Assembly (NCBI GenBank): GCA_902478885.1
Contig: CABSMS010000021.1
Location: forward strand, 1 to 25,488
Length of the DNA stretch: 25,488 bases
Direction: 5' to 3'
Source: an uncultured Collinsella sp.
GTDB taxonomy: Bacteria; Actinomycetota; Coriobacteriia; Coriobacteriales; Coriobacteriaceae
How positions within the stretch are numbered: the stretch's first letter is position 1; the number at the start of each line of letters is the position of its first letter. Below the pieces are notes generated by a model, which saw nothing but the letters and a program-made list of their open reading frames with translations, ran no database searches and was not told the DNA's origin. Positions 13,519 through 22,037 of the stretch are shown here, piece by piece. The position numbers and the translations under genes are program-made.

Positions 13519-15330
13519 CTAGCACGTCCCCTCGTTAGGCATCGTCCATGCGTGATGGTCGGTATGCAGCAGCTCCTCGGCCAGCGGCGAGAGCGGCTCG
13601 CCCAAGAACTCGCGATAGCACGCCTGGACATCGGGATTCTCGTGCGAGAAGCGAATCTCGGCGTTCGCATCGAGGCCCCAGAGCACCTGGCCACGCTCGG
13701 CAGCCAGCTCGCAACCGTCGTGGATGGGCTGACCGCCACCACCGACGCAGCCGCCGGGGCACGCCATGACCTCGACAAAGTCATAGCTCACACGACCGTC
13801 GCGAATTGCGTCGAGCAGGCGGGCGGCATTGCCCAGCCCGTGCGCCACGGCGACGCGCACCTTGGTGCCATCGATATCGGTGACGGCTTCCTTCCAGCCG
13901 TCCAGGCCGCGCACATCGGTAAAGAAATCGGCATCGGGGTTCTTGCCCGTCACCAGGTAATAGGCCGAGCGCACGGCGGCCTCCATCACGCCGCCCGTGG
14001 CGCCAAAGATCACACCCGCGCCCGTGCCAAAGCCCAGCGGCGTATCGAGCGGCTCCTCAACCAGCGTATCCACGCTCACGTGGCTCGCGCGGATCATGCG
14101 CACCATCTCGCGCACCGTCAGCGCAACGTCCACATCGGGCGCACCGCCCTCGCCCACCATGCTCGGCAGCGCACACTCGGCCTTCTTTGCCGTGCACGGC
14201 ATCACGGACACCACGAACAGGCGCTCGGGCTCCACGCCCAGCACCTTGGCGTAGTACGTCTTGGCAATAGCGCCGAACATCTGCTGCGGCGACTTGGACG
14301 TGGACAGGCTGTCGACAAACTCCGGATAGCGCGCCTTCACAAAGCGCACCCAGCCCGGGCAGCAGCTCGTAAACATGGGCCAACCGCGGCTGTCGCCCTC
14401 GCCCTTGGCGGCGGCACCCAGGCGCTCGAGCAGCTCGGAGCCCTCCTCCATAATGGTGAGGTCGGCCGAGAAATCGGTGTCGAACACGTACTCAAAGCCC
14501 ACGCGGCGCAGCGCGCAAGCCAGGCGCTCAACGGTAGCCTCCTCGCGCGGAATGCCGAGCTCCTCGCCCCAGGCGCTGCGCACGGCAGGCGCGATCTGCA
14601 CCAGCACGATCTTGTCGGGATTAGCGAGCGCGTCAAACACGGTCTCGGTATCGTCGCGCTCGCGCAGCGCGCCCGTCGGACAATGCGTGATGCACTGACC
14701 GCAGGCGACGCAATCGGTCTTGCCGATCGGCGCGCGCCCGCGGGTACCCACGGCGGTATGTGTGGCGCGGTTGGTCAGGTCCCAAATCCCTAGGCCCTGC
14801 ACGCTCTCGCACACCTTGATGCAGCGCATGCATTTAATGCACTTGTCGTTTTCGCGGATGATGGGAAAATCGAAATCCCAGCCCTCGCCCGCCAAATGCC
14901 TTTGATACGGCAGATAGAAAATGCCCAGGTCGTTGGCGATGGTCTGCAGGTTGCAGTTGCCGCTGCGCACGCAGCTCGTGCACCGCGAATCGTGCTGGGA
15001 CAGCAGCAGCTGCACGTTGGTGCGACGGGCCTCGCGGGCCTTGGGGCTGTTAGTGTGGACCACCATGCCGTCGAGCACGTAGTTGTTGCAGGCGGCAACC
15101 AGCTGGTCGCAGCCCTCAACCTCGACCACGCACACGCGGCAGCCGCCAATCTCGTTTAGATCGCGCAGGTAGCACAGGGTGGGAATCTGAATGCCGACGG
15201 ACTTGGCCGCATCCAGGATCGTGGTGTGCTCGGGCACCACGACTTCGCAGTTATCGATAATGAGCCTGACCATGTTGTGCGCTCCGTTTTCGCTGTTATC
15301 GCCGACGGTGATTTTGTTGAGCTCTACCAT
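13519..15330 (-). CDS. [FeFe]-hydrogenase catalytic subunit, group A, multi-cluster
   Basis: Cytoplasmic enzyme interconverting H2 with protons and electrons at an H-cluster. The 603 residues contain, in order: a [2Fe-2S] domain (C53, C64, C67, C81), a His-Cys3 [4Fe-4S] motif (H113, C117, C120, C126), two ferredoxin [4Fe-4S] motifs (C164-C174, C207-C217), and the three H-cluster signatures TSCCPGW (321-327), MPCTAKKAE (377-385) and EVMACPGGCVGGGGQP (520-535). All cluster ligands are present, so it should be active if the HydEFG maturases exist elsewhere. The start at 15330 follows GGAGG with an 8-base gap and overlaps the upstream stop by 7 bp, suggesting translational coupling; ATG 15273 (MVRLIID) is the alternative and gives the classic N-terminus. 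The C-terminal tail beyond GGGQP lacks further clusters. Pairing with a GltD-like partner suggests HydDB group A2, by inference. Confidence 0.95.
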   Translation of the reverse strand: MVELNKITVGDNSENGAHNMVRLIIDNCEVVVPEHTTILDAAKSVGIQIPTLCYLRDLNEIGGCRVCVVEVEGCDQLVAACNNYVLDGMVVHTNSPKAREARRTNVQLLLSQHDSRCTSCVRSGNCNLQTIANDLGIFYLPYQRHLAGEGWDFDFPIIRENDKCIKCMRCIKVCESVQGLGIWDLTNRATHTAVGTRGRAPIGKTDCVACGQCITHCPTGALRERDDTETVFDALANPDKIVLVQIAPAVRSAWGEELGIPREEATVERLACALRRVGFEYVFDTDFSADLTIMEEGSELLERLGAAAKGEGDSRGWPMFTSCCPGWVRFVKARYPEFVDSLSTSKSPQQMFGAIAKTYYAKVLGVEPERLFVVSVMPCTAKKAECALPSMVGEGGAPDVDVALTVREMVRMIRASHVSVDTLVEEPLDTPLGFGTGAGVIFGATGGVMEAAVRSAYYLVTGKNPDADFFTDVRGLDGWKEAVTDIDGTKVRVAVAHGLGNAARLLDAIRDGRVSYDFVEVMACPGGCVGGGGQPIHDGCELAAERGQVLWGLDANAEIRFSHENPDVQACYREFLGEPLSPLAEELLHTDHHAWTMPNEGTC

Positions 15331-17156
15331 TCCAGGTTCCTCCCTCCGCGGAACGCACCAAAGCCAAAGTGGTCGCAGCGCAGGCAGCGGCTCGCCTCTT
15401 GGCGTGCCTCCTCCTCGGTAAGGCCCTGTTCGACCAGATTCCAATCGTGAATGCGCTCGCCGGCCTCGCGCTCGCCCAGCTCGCAGCGGCCGCACTCGTG
15501 CTTGCCCTTAAACTGAACGGTCGGCAGCTCAACCTCGAGCTTAATCTTGTGGTCGAAGCCCAGGTAGCGGTCGATATTTGCCGAAGCCACGCGACCGGCG
15601 TTGATGGCACGGATGACGGTGGCGGGACCGGTCTGGCAGTCGCCGCCGCTAAAGAGGCCATCGAAGTTGGGCACGGCGCCGTCCGAATCGGTGACGACGC
15701 AACCCCACTTGCAGGCGATGCCCATGTCCTCAAACGGCTTGGAATCGATGTCCTGACCAATGGCGACAAACACGCGCTCGCAGGGGATGACGCGCTCGGG
15801 CGTAGCGGCGGCACGCGGAGCCGGACGACCGCGACGGGGCTCGCCGATAATCTGCGGTTGCACGCGCAAGCCGCTCACGCGACCGTCCTCGCCCGTCTCG
15901 ATGGCGAGCGGGGCCGTCAACTCCAGCACCTCGCAGCCCTCGGCCTGGGCACCGGCGATCTCGGCGTCCTGGGCCGTCATATCGCAGATGCGACGGCGGT
16001 AGACGATGCTCACCTTTTCGGCACCGCAGCGCACGGCGGAGCGTGCCACGTCCATGGCAACGTTGCCGCCGCCGATGACGCACACGCGCTGGCCGCTCAG
16101 GTCGGGCAGCTCGTCATCGCCGATGGCGCGCAGCATCTTGACGGCCGATTCCACGCCGGGCGCCTCTTCACCCGGAAGGCCGAGCTTCTTGTCACTGTGG
16201 GCACCGATGGCCAGGTAGACGGCATCGAACTCGTCGCGCAGACGGGCGAGCTCCTCGCCGCTCACGGAGTGGTCGAGCTCCACGTCGATGCCGGCGCTCA
16301 AGATCCAGTCGATCTCGGCCTGCAGGCGCTCGCGCGGCAGACGATAGCTGGGGATGCCGTAGCGCAGCATGCCGCCCAAGTGGTGGCGCTGCTCAAAAAT
16401 GGTCACCTTGTGGCCCATCACGGCCAGGTAGTAGGCACAGGAAAGGCCGGCCGGGCCGCCGCCGATCACGGCGACGCGCTTACCGGTGTTGTCCACTACA
16501 TGTGGCTTGTGGTCGTTGAGGTCGCTATGCTCAACGGCAAAACGCTTGAGGGCGAGGATGTTCATGGGGTCGTCGACCATGCCACGGCGGCAATGCATCT
16601 CGCAGGGATGCTCGCACACCAGGCCACAGACGAGCGGTAGCGGGTTGTTCTTGCGGATGACCTTGACGGCGTCGGCATAACGGCCTGCCTCGACGAGCGA
16701 GATGTAACCAGGAATGTCGACGTGCGCCGGGCAGCCCGAGACACACGGGACGCGAGCCTCGCGGTCAAAGCCGCAGGAGTGCTCGCGGATGTGGTGCTCA
16801 AAATCGTCGCGGAAGCCGCGAATGGCCGTGAGTGCCATGGCGCCAGCTTCGTAGCCGATGGCGCAGTCGCTCGAAAGGTAGATGGTGCGGGCCGTGCGCT
16901 CAATCAAGTTGAGCGTGGACTCGTCGGCGCGGCCCTCGAGCACATCGGCGAGCAGGTCGCTCAGCGCGCTTAGGCCCACGCGGCAGGGCGTGCACTTGCC
17001 GCAGCTCTGGGTGGAGCACAGGTTGACGAGCGCCGCCGTAAACTCGACGGGGCACGGGGCGAGTGAACTCACCGCCAGACGACGTCCGAGTGCATCGTGC
17101 AGGTCGTCCATGACGGCCTGAGCGTGGCTGCGTTCCATTACGTGCAGTCGAGCCAT
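15324..17156 (-). CDS. NuoF-type Fe-S domain fused to a GltD-like FAD/NAD(P) oxidoreductase, hydrogenase partner
   Basis: A 610-residue flavoprotein likely to carry electrons between NAD(P)(H) and the hydrogenase. Residues 50-100 are the C-terminal [4Fe-4S] module of NuoF (SCGKCTPCR, C52, C55, C58, then C98); the FMN/NADH part of NuoF is absent. Residues 130-190 carry the GltD Fe-S cysteines (VPCVSGCPAHVDIPGY; C177, C181, C185, C189). FAD binding is at VAVIGGGPAGLSCAYYL (228-244), and the second nucleotide fold is VCVIGGGNVAMDVA (358-371) followed by VYRRR, arginines that often favour NADPH. A C-terminal CGRC and SRCLRCDHFG add further cysteines. The ATG at 17156 has AGGGG with 5-base spacing; the GTG at 17171 would put that site inside the gene. 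It is first in the operon and overlaps the hydrogenase gene. Glutamate synthase small subunit is the closest wrong answer: no GltB is nearby. Confidence 0.9.
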   Translation of the reverse strand: MARLHVMERSHAQAVMDDLHDALGRRLAVSSLAPCPVEFTAALVNLCSTQSCGKCTPCRVGLSALSDLLADVLEGRADESTLNLIERTARTIYLSSDCAIGYEAGAMALTAIRGFRDDFEHHIREHSCGFDREARVPCVSGCPAHVDIPGYISLVEAGRYADAVKVIRKNNPLPLVCGLVCEHPCEMHCRRGMVDDPMNILALKRFAVEHSDLNDHKPHVVDNTGKRVAVIGGGPAGLSCAYYLAVMGHKVTIFEQRHHLGGMLRYGIPSYRLPRERLQAEIDWILSAGIDVELDHSVSGEELARLRDEFDAVYLAIGAHSDKKLGLPGEEAPGVESAVKMLRAIGDDELPDLSGQRVCVIGGGNVAMDVARSAVRCGAEKVSIVYRRRICDMTAQDAEIAGAQAEGCEVLELTAPLAIETGEDGRVSGLRVQPQIIGEPRRGRPAPRAAATPERVIPCERVFVAIGQDIDSKPFEDMGIACKWGCVVTDSDGAVPNFDGLFSGGDCQTGPATVIRAINAGRVASANIDRYLGFDHKIKLEVELPTVQFKGKHECGRCELGEREAGERIHDWNLVEQGLTEEEARQEASRCLRCDHFGFGAFRGGRNLEW

Positions 17157-17220
17157 AAGATCCCCTCTCACATGGCAGCCCGGAGGCGAGGCCGGGCGAA
17201 ATTGCTACACGCACAACACT

Positions 17221-17309
17221 GACCTAAAAAGTTGTTAGGTCTCCACGCAGTTCGGCAGGCGGTATGAAATGTCACCATCAGCGGTGAAAATGAACATTAT
17301 CGCAGATAA
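17221..17309 (-). promoter_or_regulatory. Dyads upstream of the hydrogenase operon
   Basis: GACCTAA (17221-17227) and TTAGGTC (17235-17241) form a 7-bp dyad, and TTATC-GCA-GATAA (17297-17309) a 5-bp dyad, 65-155 bp upstream of the operon start. They are candidate operators. Neither matches the Rex consensus TTGTTAA-N6-TTAACAA. I could not place a good -35/-10 pair. Confidence 0.35.
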
Positions 17310-17342
17310 ATGCCATATTTGATAAAACGCGTTACCAAACGA

Positions 17343-17380
17343 CAATGCCCCGCCCACGCAATCACGTGGGCGGGGCATTG
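17343..17380 (-). terminator. Strong hairpin ending the alpha-glucoside operon
   Basis: A perfect 16-bp GC-rich stem, 17343-17358 (CAATGCCCCGCCCACG) with 17365-17380, and a 6-base loop, 33 bp past the stop of the GH4 gene. The T-tract after it on the minus strand is poor (TCGTTTGG), but the stem is long enough to terminate. Confidence 0.75.
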
Positions 17381-17412
17381 CTTCAGGCATGCGGCCAGCG
17401 ACCCTGTTGCTT

Positions 17413-18795
17413 TTACTTAAGCTCGGGCCAGTAACCCTTGTTGGCCTCGATCATGTCGTCGAGAACCTCCTTGGCGACCTTCATCGACGGCACGGTCTTG
17501 TTGAGCGTAAAGGCCTTAAGCGCCTTCTCGTACGAACCCTCGATCGTAGCCTCGACAATGAGCTTCTCGGAGTTCAGCTGCTGCATCATGAGGCCCTGCT
17601 GGAACAGCGGAATGTTGTCGCGGCTGATGACCTCGGGGCCGTTCTTGCCAATGTAGGCAGGCAGCTCGACCATAGCGTCGTAGGGCATGTTGGGGATGGC
17701 GCCCTTGTTCTCGCAAATGACCAGGAAGCGCTGCTTGGTGTCGTTCTTCAGAGCGATAGCCAGATCGGCAATCCAGTCGCCGTGGCTGCCCGCATAGAAC
17801 GTGCTCTCGTCGATCTCGCCCGTCTTCTCGTAATGGTCGATACCATCAAAGAGGTTCTTCTCACGCGTCTCCTCAACCTCGTTAGCACGGGTGCGCTCGG
17901 GGTTGGAGTGCTCGACGAACTCCTTCTGCTGCAGGTAGTAGTTCAGATACGTGTTGGGCAGGTACTCCGGGAAGCACTCCATGATCTCGTACTCGCCCTT
18001 CCAGACGTAGTACCAGCTGCCCTTGGTGTGGCGGTTCTGCTCGGGGTGCTCGTCGACGGCCTCCTCGGGCTTCTTTGCCATGAGCGAGCCCATGCCCTTG
18101 AGGTAAGAGTCGGGCAGCAGAATCTCATGCTCCTTGATGTACTCGCGCAGCTGCGGGAGCACCTCCTCGCCCTTGTGGCGGATCGAGGTGAACCAACCAA
18201 AGTGGTTGAGGCCAAAGTAATCGTACTCGACATCCTTCTTGTCGATATCGAGCGCGGCGCAAACCACGTCGATGATCGCGATCGGCATGTCGCAGATGTT
18301 GATGATACGAGCGTTGGGACGCAGCACGCGGCAGCCCTCGGAGACGATAGCGGCAGGGTTGGAGTAGTTGAGAATCCAGTAGTCCTTCTTGGCGTACTTC
18401 TCAACGTCATCGATCAGCTCGACCATGGGGAAGATGGTGCGCATGCCGTAGGCAAGGCCGCCGCAACCGCAAGTCTCCTGACCCACGCAGCCGTGACGCA
18501 GCGGAATCTTCTCGTCCTGTTCGCGCATGGCGTAGCCGCCCACGCGCATCTGGGCAAACACGAAGCTCGCGTCGGTAAAAGCCGTCTTTTTGTCGGTGGT
18601 CACCGTGAGCTTGATGTCCAGGCCGAGGTCCTCGTGCAAAATCCAGTCCACGAGCACGCCGATCTTGCGCTGGCGCTCCTCGTTGATGTCGTACAGACGA
18701 ATCTCGTCAACGTCGAGCTCGTCCTTGCGCAGGGCGATGGACTTGACGATGCCGGGGGTAAAGGTGGATCCGCCACCACACAGAGTAATGATCAT
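17413..18795 (-). CDS. malH: 6-phospho-alpha-glucosidase, glycoside hydrolase family 4
   Basis: Hydrolyses maltose-6'-phosphate and related phosphorylated alpha-glucosides to glucose and glucose-6-phosphate, using NAD+ and a divalent metal through a redox-elimination mechanism. The 460 residues show the Rossmann loop LCGGGSTFTPG (5-15), GQETCGCGGLAYGMR, NYSNPAAI (143-150), CDMP (168-171) and GLNHFGW (195-201). CDMP is the marker of alpha-type GH4 enzymes; beta-type members have CN-x-P. It resembles GlvA and MalH over its full length. The ATG at 18795 has AAGGAG 9 bases upstream. It starts 3 bp after the EIICB stop, making it the last gene of the PTS operon that supplies its substrate. Confidence 0.93.
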   Translation of the reverse strand: MIITLCGGGSTFTPGIVKSIALRKDELDVDEIRLYDINEERQRKIGVLVDWILHEDLGLDIKLTVTTDKKTAFTDASFVFAQMRVGGYAMREQDEKIPLRHGCVGQETCGCGGLAYGMRTIFPMVELIDDVEKYAKKDYWILNYSNPAAIVSEGCRVLRPNARIINICDMPIAIIDVVCAALDIDKKDVEYDYFGLNHFGWFTSIRHKGEEVLPQLREYIKEHEILLPDSYLKGMGSLMAKKPEEAVDEHPEQNRHTKGSWYYVWKGEYEIMECFPEYLPNTYLNYYLQQKEFVEHSNPERTRANEVEETREKNLFDGIDHYEKTGEIDESTFYAGSHGDWIADLAIALKNDTKQRFLVICENKGAIPNMPYDAMVELPAYIGKNGPEVISRDNIPLFQQGLMMQQLNSEKLIVEATIEGSYEKALKAFTLNKTVPSMKVAKEVLDDMIEANKGYWPELK

Positions 18796-18798
18796 TGT

Positions 18799-20415
18799 TT
18801 ACTGCTCCTTCTCAATTGCGTTTTCGACCTTGTCGCGCATCTCGGCGACCTTCATGCCAAAGATGATCTGGATATTATTGCCGTTGCGGTTGATGCCGCT
18901 GTTGGGCACGTGGTTGATGAGGTCCTCATTGATGAGGTCCGGGTTCTTAACGTTCACGCGGAGACGCGTAAAGCAGTTCTCGAGCTCCTCGATGTTGTCC
19001 TTGCCACCAAGACCTGCGACCAGGTCGGCAATACCCGCATCGACGCCCTCTGCGGGAGCCGCGGCAACAGCACCCTGCTTCACCGCGACAGACGCGGCGG
19101 CCTCGCCCTCGGCAACGGACTCGGCAAGCTCGGACTCTTCCTCGCGACCAGGCGTGTGGAGGTTGAGCTTCTTGATAAGGAAGGTGAAGAGGAAGAAGTA
19201 CAGAGCGGCGTTGACGACTCCAAGCACCAGCATAACCGGCCAGTTGGTCTTATCGACACCGAGGACCAGGTTGGAAACCACGATGTTGATGATGCCGCCT
19301 GCAGTCGAAGCGGGCACGGAGAGGACCTTGAGCAGGACCAGGAAGATGCCGGAAAGAACCGAGTGAACGACAAAGAGCACAGGAGCGGCAAAGACAAAGA
19401 GGAAGTCCATGGGCTCGGTCACGCAGGAGAGCACGGCGGTGATGATCAGCGGGATAATGACAGCCTTGGTCTTGTCCTTGTTCCCCTTGTAAGCGGTGAA
19501 GATAAAGGCGAGACCGATACCGATGTAGGGCCACAGGTTGTTGAAGGTGTAGCTGTTGAAGTAGGTGCTATCGGAGAAGGGCTGGCCCGTCATTGCCATC
19601 TCGGCAACACGGATGGGATAGGCGCCGGCGATAACCTGATCACCCAGCGTAAGGGTGCCGCCCACATCGGAGAACTGGAACGGGGTGTAGATGAGGTGGT
19701 GCAGACCGGTGGGAACGAGCAGCTTGTTGAGCATGCCGTAGATAAACAGACCGATGTTGCCCGACTCCTTAATGATGCCGGCAACGGAGGAGATGGCACC
19801 CTGAACCGGAGGCCAAACGATGCAGAAGCCAGCGCCCATGATCCAGGAAATGATGATCATGATCAGGAACGGGAAGCGAACGCCCGAGAACATCGAAAGG
19901 GCAATGGGGAACTGCTTGTTCGAGTACTTGTTGAACACGGCACCGGTGATGCAGCCCAGGATGATGCCGCCGAACACGCCGGTATCGAGCACCTGAATGC
20001 CCATAACGGTGGCCTGGCCGGTTCCGGTAAGACCGAGCATGCCGCTCGCATCGGCAAGAGAGCCGGTGGCGTTGAGCACGATGTTGTTAGCCTGCAGGAA
20101 CAGGAAGAACGACATCAGGGCGATCAGCGAAGCATGGCCCTTGTTCTTCTTTGCCATGGCGCCGGCGATGCCCACGCAGAACAGAATCGAGAGGTTGTTG
20201 ATGATAAACATCAGCGACTGATAGACAACGGCGCCCACAAGCTGGAACGGACCGGAGCCCAGTACGGGGACCAAAGCGCAGATGGTCTTGTTGGTCAGAA
20301 TGATGCCCACAATGAGCAGGATGCCGGCAACCGAGAGATACACCATCGGCTGGACTATCGACTTCGCGAACACCTCCAACGGCGCTTTGAGGTTAACTTT
20401 CTTTTTTGCGGTCAT
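18799..20415 (-). CDS. PTS transporter, alpha-glucoside EIICB
   Basis: Membrane permease that imports and phosphorylates an alpha-glucoside such as maltose. The 538 residues start with an EIIC domain of about ten hydrophobic segments (1-415), containing the H239-H240 pair in PTGLHH and the substrate motif VTEPMDF (332-338), followed by a charged alanine-rich linker (420-455) and an EIIB domain with phosphorylated C481 in ENCFTRLRV. There is no EIIA domain; the separate EIIA at 21388-21900 should donate phosphate. The ATG at 20415 has AAGGGGAG with 7-base spacing; an extension to 20442 is basic and unlikely. Assignment to alpha-glucosides rests mainly on the adjacent GH4 enzyme and on similarity to GlvC/MalB; glucose or another glucoside is possible. 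Confidence 0.92.
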   Translation of the reverse strand: MTAKKKVNLKAPLEVFAKSIVQPMVYLSVAGILLIVGIILTNKTICALVPVLGSGPFQLVGAVVYQSLMFIINNLSILFCVGIAGAMAKKNKGHASLIALMSFFLFLQANNIVLNATGSLADASGMLGLTGTGQATVMGIQVLDTGVFGGIILGCITGAVFNKYSNKQFPIALSMFSGVRFPFLIMIIISWIMGAGFCIVWPPVQGAISSVAGIIKESGNIGLFIYGMLNKLLVPTGLHHLIYTPFQFSDVGGTLTLGDQVIAGAYPIRVAEMAMTGQPFSDSTYFNSYTFNNLWPYIGIGLAFIFTAYKGNKDKTKAVIIPLIITAVLSCVTEPMDFLFVFAAPVLFVVHSVLSGIFLVLLKVLSVPASTAGGIINIVVSNLVLGVDKTNWPVMLVLGVVNAALYFFLFTFLIKKLNLHTPGREEESELAESVAEGEAAASVAVKQGAVAAAPAEGVDAGIADLVAGLGGKDNIEELENCFTRLRVNVKNPDLINEDLINHVPNSGINRNGNNIQIIFGMKVAEMRDKVENAIEKEQ

Positions 20416-20500
20416 AGCAGTACTCCCCTTCCTTTTCCGCAAATTAAGACAGATGTGCCCTGGACAAGACCGTAAGCCCTGCCTTATATCAATCGATGTG

Positions 20501-20517
20501 TAGGCACGTTATGCCTA
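20501..20517 (-). promoter_or_regulatory. Small hairpin at the end of the antiterminator gene
   Basis: TAGGCA (20501-20506) and TGCCTA (20512-20517) pair around a 5-base loop, overlapping the stop codon of the antiterminator gene, in the 99-bp gap before EIICB. No U-tract follows. It could set the EIICB expression level or be a processing site; weak evidence. Confidence 0.25.
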
Positions 20518-21381
20518 GAGACCAGGTTCTCCAAGCAGGTTAACAATGTGATATGCTAGATAATTCTTCTCGGCATCGGTAACGACAACGTTATAGGTAG
20601 ACGACAAGTGGGCGGCTATGGCGTCCGCGCACGAGAATGCGCACGGATACTTAGTTTCATCAATTCGGAACAGCACATCGTCATTGATTTGCCCGGCCGC
20701 GGGATCGAGCGCTCGCTGCGCGAAAAACTGCAGGTGACGAACGAAACGTTCGTAAGGCAGCGAGGTGTTATCGAGGGTCGTGGCATAGCGCTCGGAAACA
20801 ATCGCGAGCACGTCGCGAACAAGCTGGACCGAAACAATCAAACGATCGGAGCGTTGCGGCATGGTGGCGTTGACGATATGCAGCGTAATAAAACCCTGCT
20901 CTTCTTCGCTCATTTGGATGCCCATATACTCCTTGATAATCTGCAGCGCACGGCCCGCAAGTGCATACTCCTTGCGATAGAACTGCTGAATCTCGAGCAG
21001 CAACGGATTCTCACAGGAGACGCCCTTGCGCTCACGATCGAGGGCGAGGCTGATATGGTCTGCGAGAGCGATGAGGATCTTATCGTTGATGTCGACATTG
21101 AGCTCTCGACGAAGCATCTGAACGATGTCCTCGGAAATCACGAGGTTGACGGTGGGGATGGACTCCAAAAGATGTGCCAAGCGGTCAATCGTACGCGAAT
21201 CCTGAGAAGTTCCCTCCTGCAACGCGTAGGTCTTTTCGATCGACGCCTCGTCGATGGCATCGCCGGCATGACGGCCAAAGCAGAGGCCTCGACCGATGAC
21301 GATGAGCTCGGAGCCATCGTCCGAAGTGACCATTGCGACGTTGTTGTTAAAAACTCGCTTGATAACCACGGTACCCACCAC
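20515..21381 (-). CDS. BglG/LicT family transcriptional antiterminator
   Basis: RNA-binding antiterminator controlled by PTS phosphorylation. The 288-residue protein has an N-terminal CAT domain (VIKRVFNNNVAMV) and two PRD domains with the four expected histidines: H109 (LADHI), H168 (LHIVNA), H216 (FVRHLQ) and H278 (AYHIVNLL). Such proteins bind an RNA hairpin (RAT) in the leader of their target and prevent termination when sugar is present. Start: GTG at 21381, with GAG 9 bases upstream, or GTG at 21369, which would give the family-typical MVIKRVFNNN; the sequence does not decide. It starts 6 bp after the EIIA stop. I did not find a RAT consensus in the operon, so its target site is unassigned. 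Confidence 0.92.
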   Translation of the reverse strand: MVGTVVIKRVFNNNVAMVTSDDGSELIVIGRGLCFGRHAGDAIDEASIEKTYALQEGTSQDSRTIDRLAHLLESIPTVNLVISEDIVQMLRRELNVDINDKILIALADHISLALDRERKGVSCENPLLLEIQQFYRKEYALAGRALQIIKEYMGIQMSEEEQGFITLHIVNATMPQRSDRLIVSVQLVRDVLAIVSERYATTLDNTSLPYERFVRHLQFFAQRALDPAAGQINDDVLFRIDETKYPCAFSCADAIAAHLSSTYNVVVTDAEKNYLAYHIVNLLGEPGL

Positions 21382-21387
21382 AAGAAT

Positions 21388-21900
21388 TTACTCGGAAAGC
21401 CAGACGACAGGCTCTTTAACAGCAACAGGGCCGGAAGCATGCTCACGAAGAGTCGAGTTCTCCGAACGCTCGCACACGATAACGAAGACCGTGGGATCGA
21501 AACCGGCTGCGCGGACCGCGTCGAAATCGACCTCGACGAGGGGCTGGCCCGCGTCGACATGGTCACCCTGGGCAACAAGCGCATGGAAGCCCTTGCCCTC
21601 AAGCTTAACAGTGTCGATTCCGATGTGCAGCATCACCTGAGCAGAGCTGTCGTCGGACATGATGCCCAGCGCGTGCTCAGTCGGAAACAGCGCCGCAACG
21701 GTACCGGAAACAGGAGCGCACACCGTTCCCTCTTGGGGAACCACGGCAATGCCATCGCCCACTGCACGACTGCTAAAAGCGGGGTCATTGGTATTTTCTA
21801 GATTAACAAGCTCGCCGGAAACAGGGGCGAGAATCTCGAACTCGGAAGTCGCAGTCACCTGCTTGTCCGAGCCACCCATAAGGCGAGAAAAGAAACCCAT
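21388..21900 (-). CDS. PTS glucose-type EIIA component
   Basis: A soluble phosphocarrier of 170 residues, passing phosphate from HPr to the EIICB of this operon. The glucose-EIIA pattern is complete: FEILAPVSGELV, GDGIAVVP, VCAPVSGTVAALFPTEHALG with H76, and VMLHIGIDTVKLEG with H92, the phosphorylated histidine. The ATG at 21900 has AGGGA 9 bases upstream and gives MGFFSRL; ATG 21918 (MKGHATMG) is possible but lacks a site. First gene of the operon, whose order is EIIA, antiterminator, EIICB, GH4 enzyme. As in Gram-positive relatives it may also influence catabolite control, but nothing here shows that. Confidence 0.93.
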   Translation of the reverse strand: MGFFSRLMGGSDKQVTATSEFEILAPVSGELVNLENTNDPAFSSRAVGDGIAVVPQEGTVCAPVSGTVAALFPTEHALGIMSDDSSAQVMLHIGIDTVKLEGKGFHALVAQGDHVDAGQPLVEVDFDAVRAAGFDPTVFVIVCERSENSTLREHASGPVAVKEPVVWLSE

Positions 21901-21978
21901 GGTGGCATGTCCCTTCATAAATATAGCCCAACCAAAATCAACCGAATGCATCCATAGAGACACATCCGATCAAAGACT

Positions 21979-22013
21979 TTGGTTAGGCCCACGTCCGAGG
22001 GACTCGGTAACCT
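21979..22013 (-). promoter_or_regulatory. Leader hairpin of the PTS operon
   Basis: On the minus strand the leader reads GGTTA, then CCGAG-TCC-CTCGG, a 9-base bulge, and TAACC, an irregular two-part stem about 80-115 bases upstream of the EIIA start. Its position fits a target of the operon's own antiterminator, but it does not match the usual RAT consensus and no paired terminator with a U-run is visible. Confidence 0.3.
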
Positions 22014-22037
22014 TCCGCATTTCTTTTTACGGGAGAT

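Noticed and set aside
15369..16640. A 423-codon plus-strand open frame, and similar ones at 11312-12253 and 13447-14793
   Set aside because: All lie antisense inside the hydrogenase operon and show only composition-driven sequence.
17221..17241. Rex-binding site upstream of the hydrogenase operon
   Set aside because: The dyad GACCTAA-N7-TTAGGTC lacks the TTGTGAA/TTGTTAA half-site, so I list it only as an unassigned dyad.
17389..20475. A 1028-codon open frame on the plus strand
   Set aside because: It is antisense to the GH4 and EIICB genes, which have full family motifs and ribosome binding sites. Its composition (H, V, D, L-rich without domains) is a shadow of GC-rich codons.
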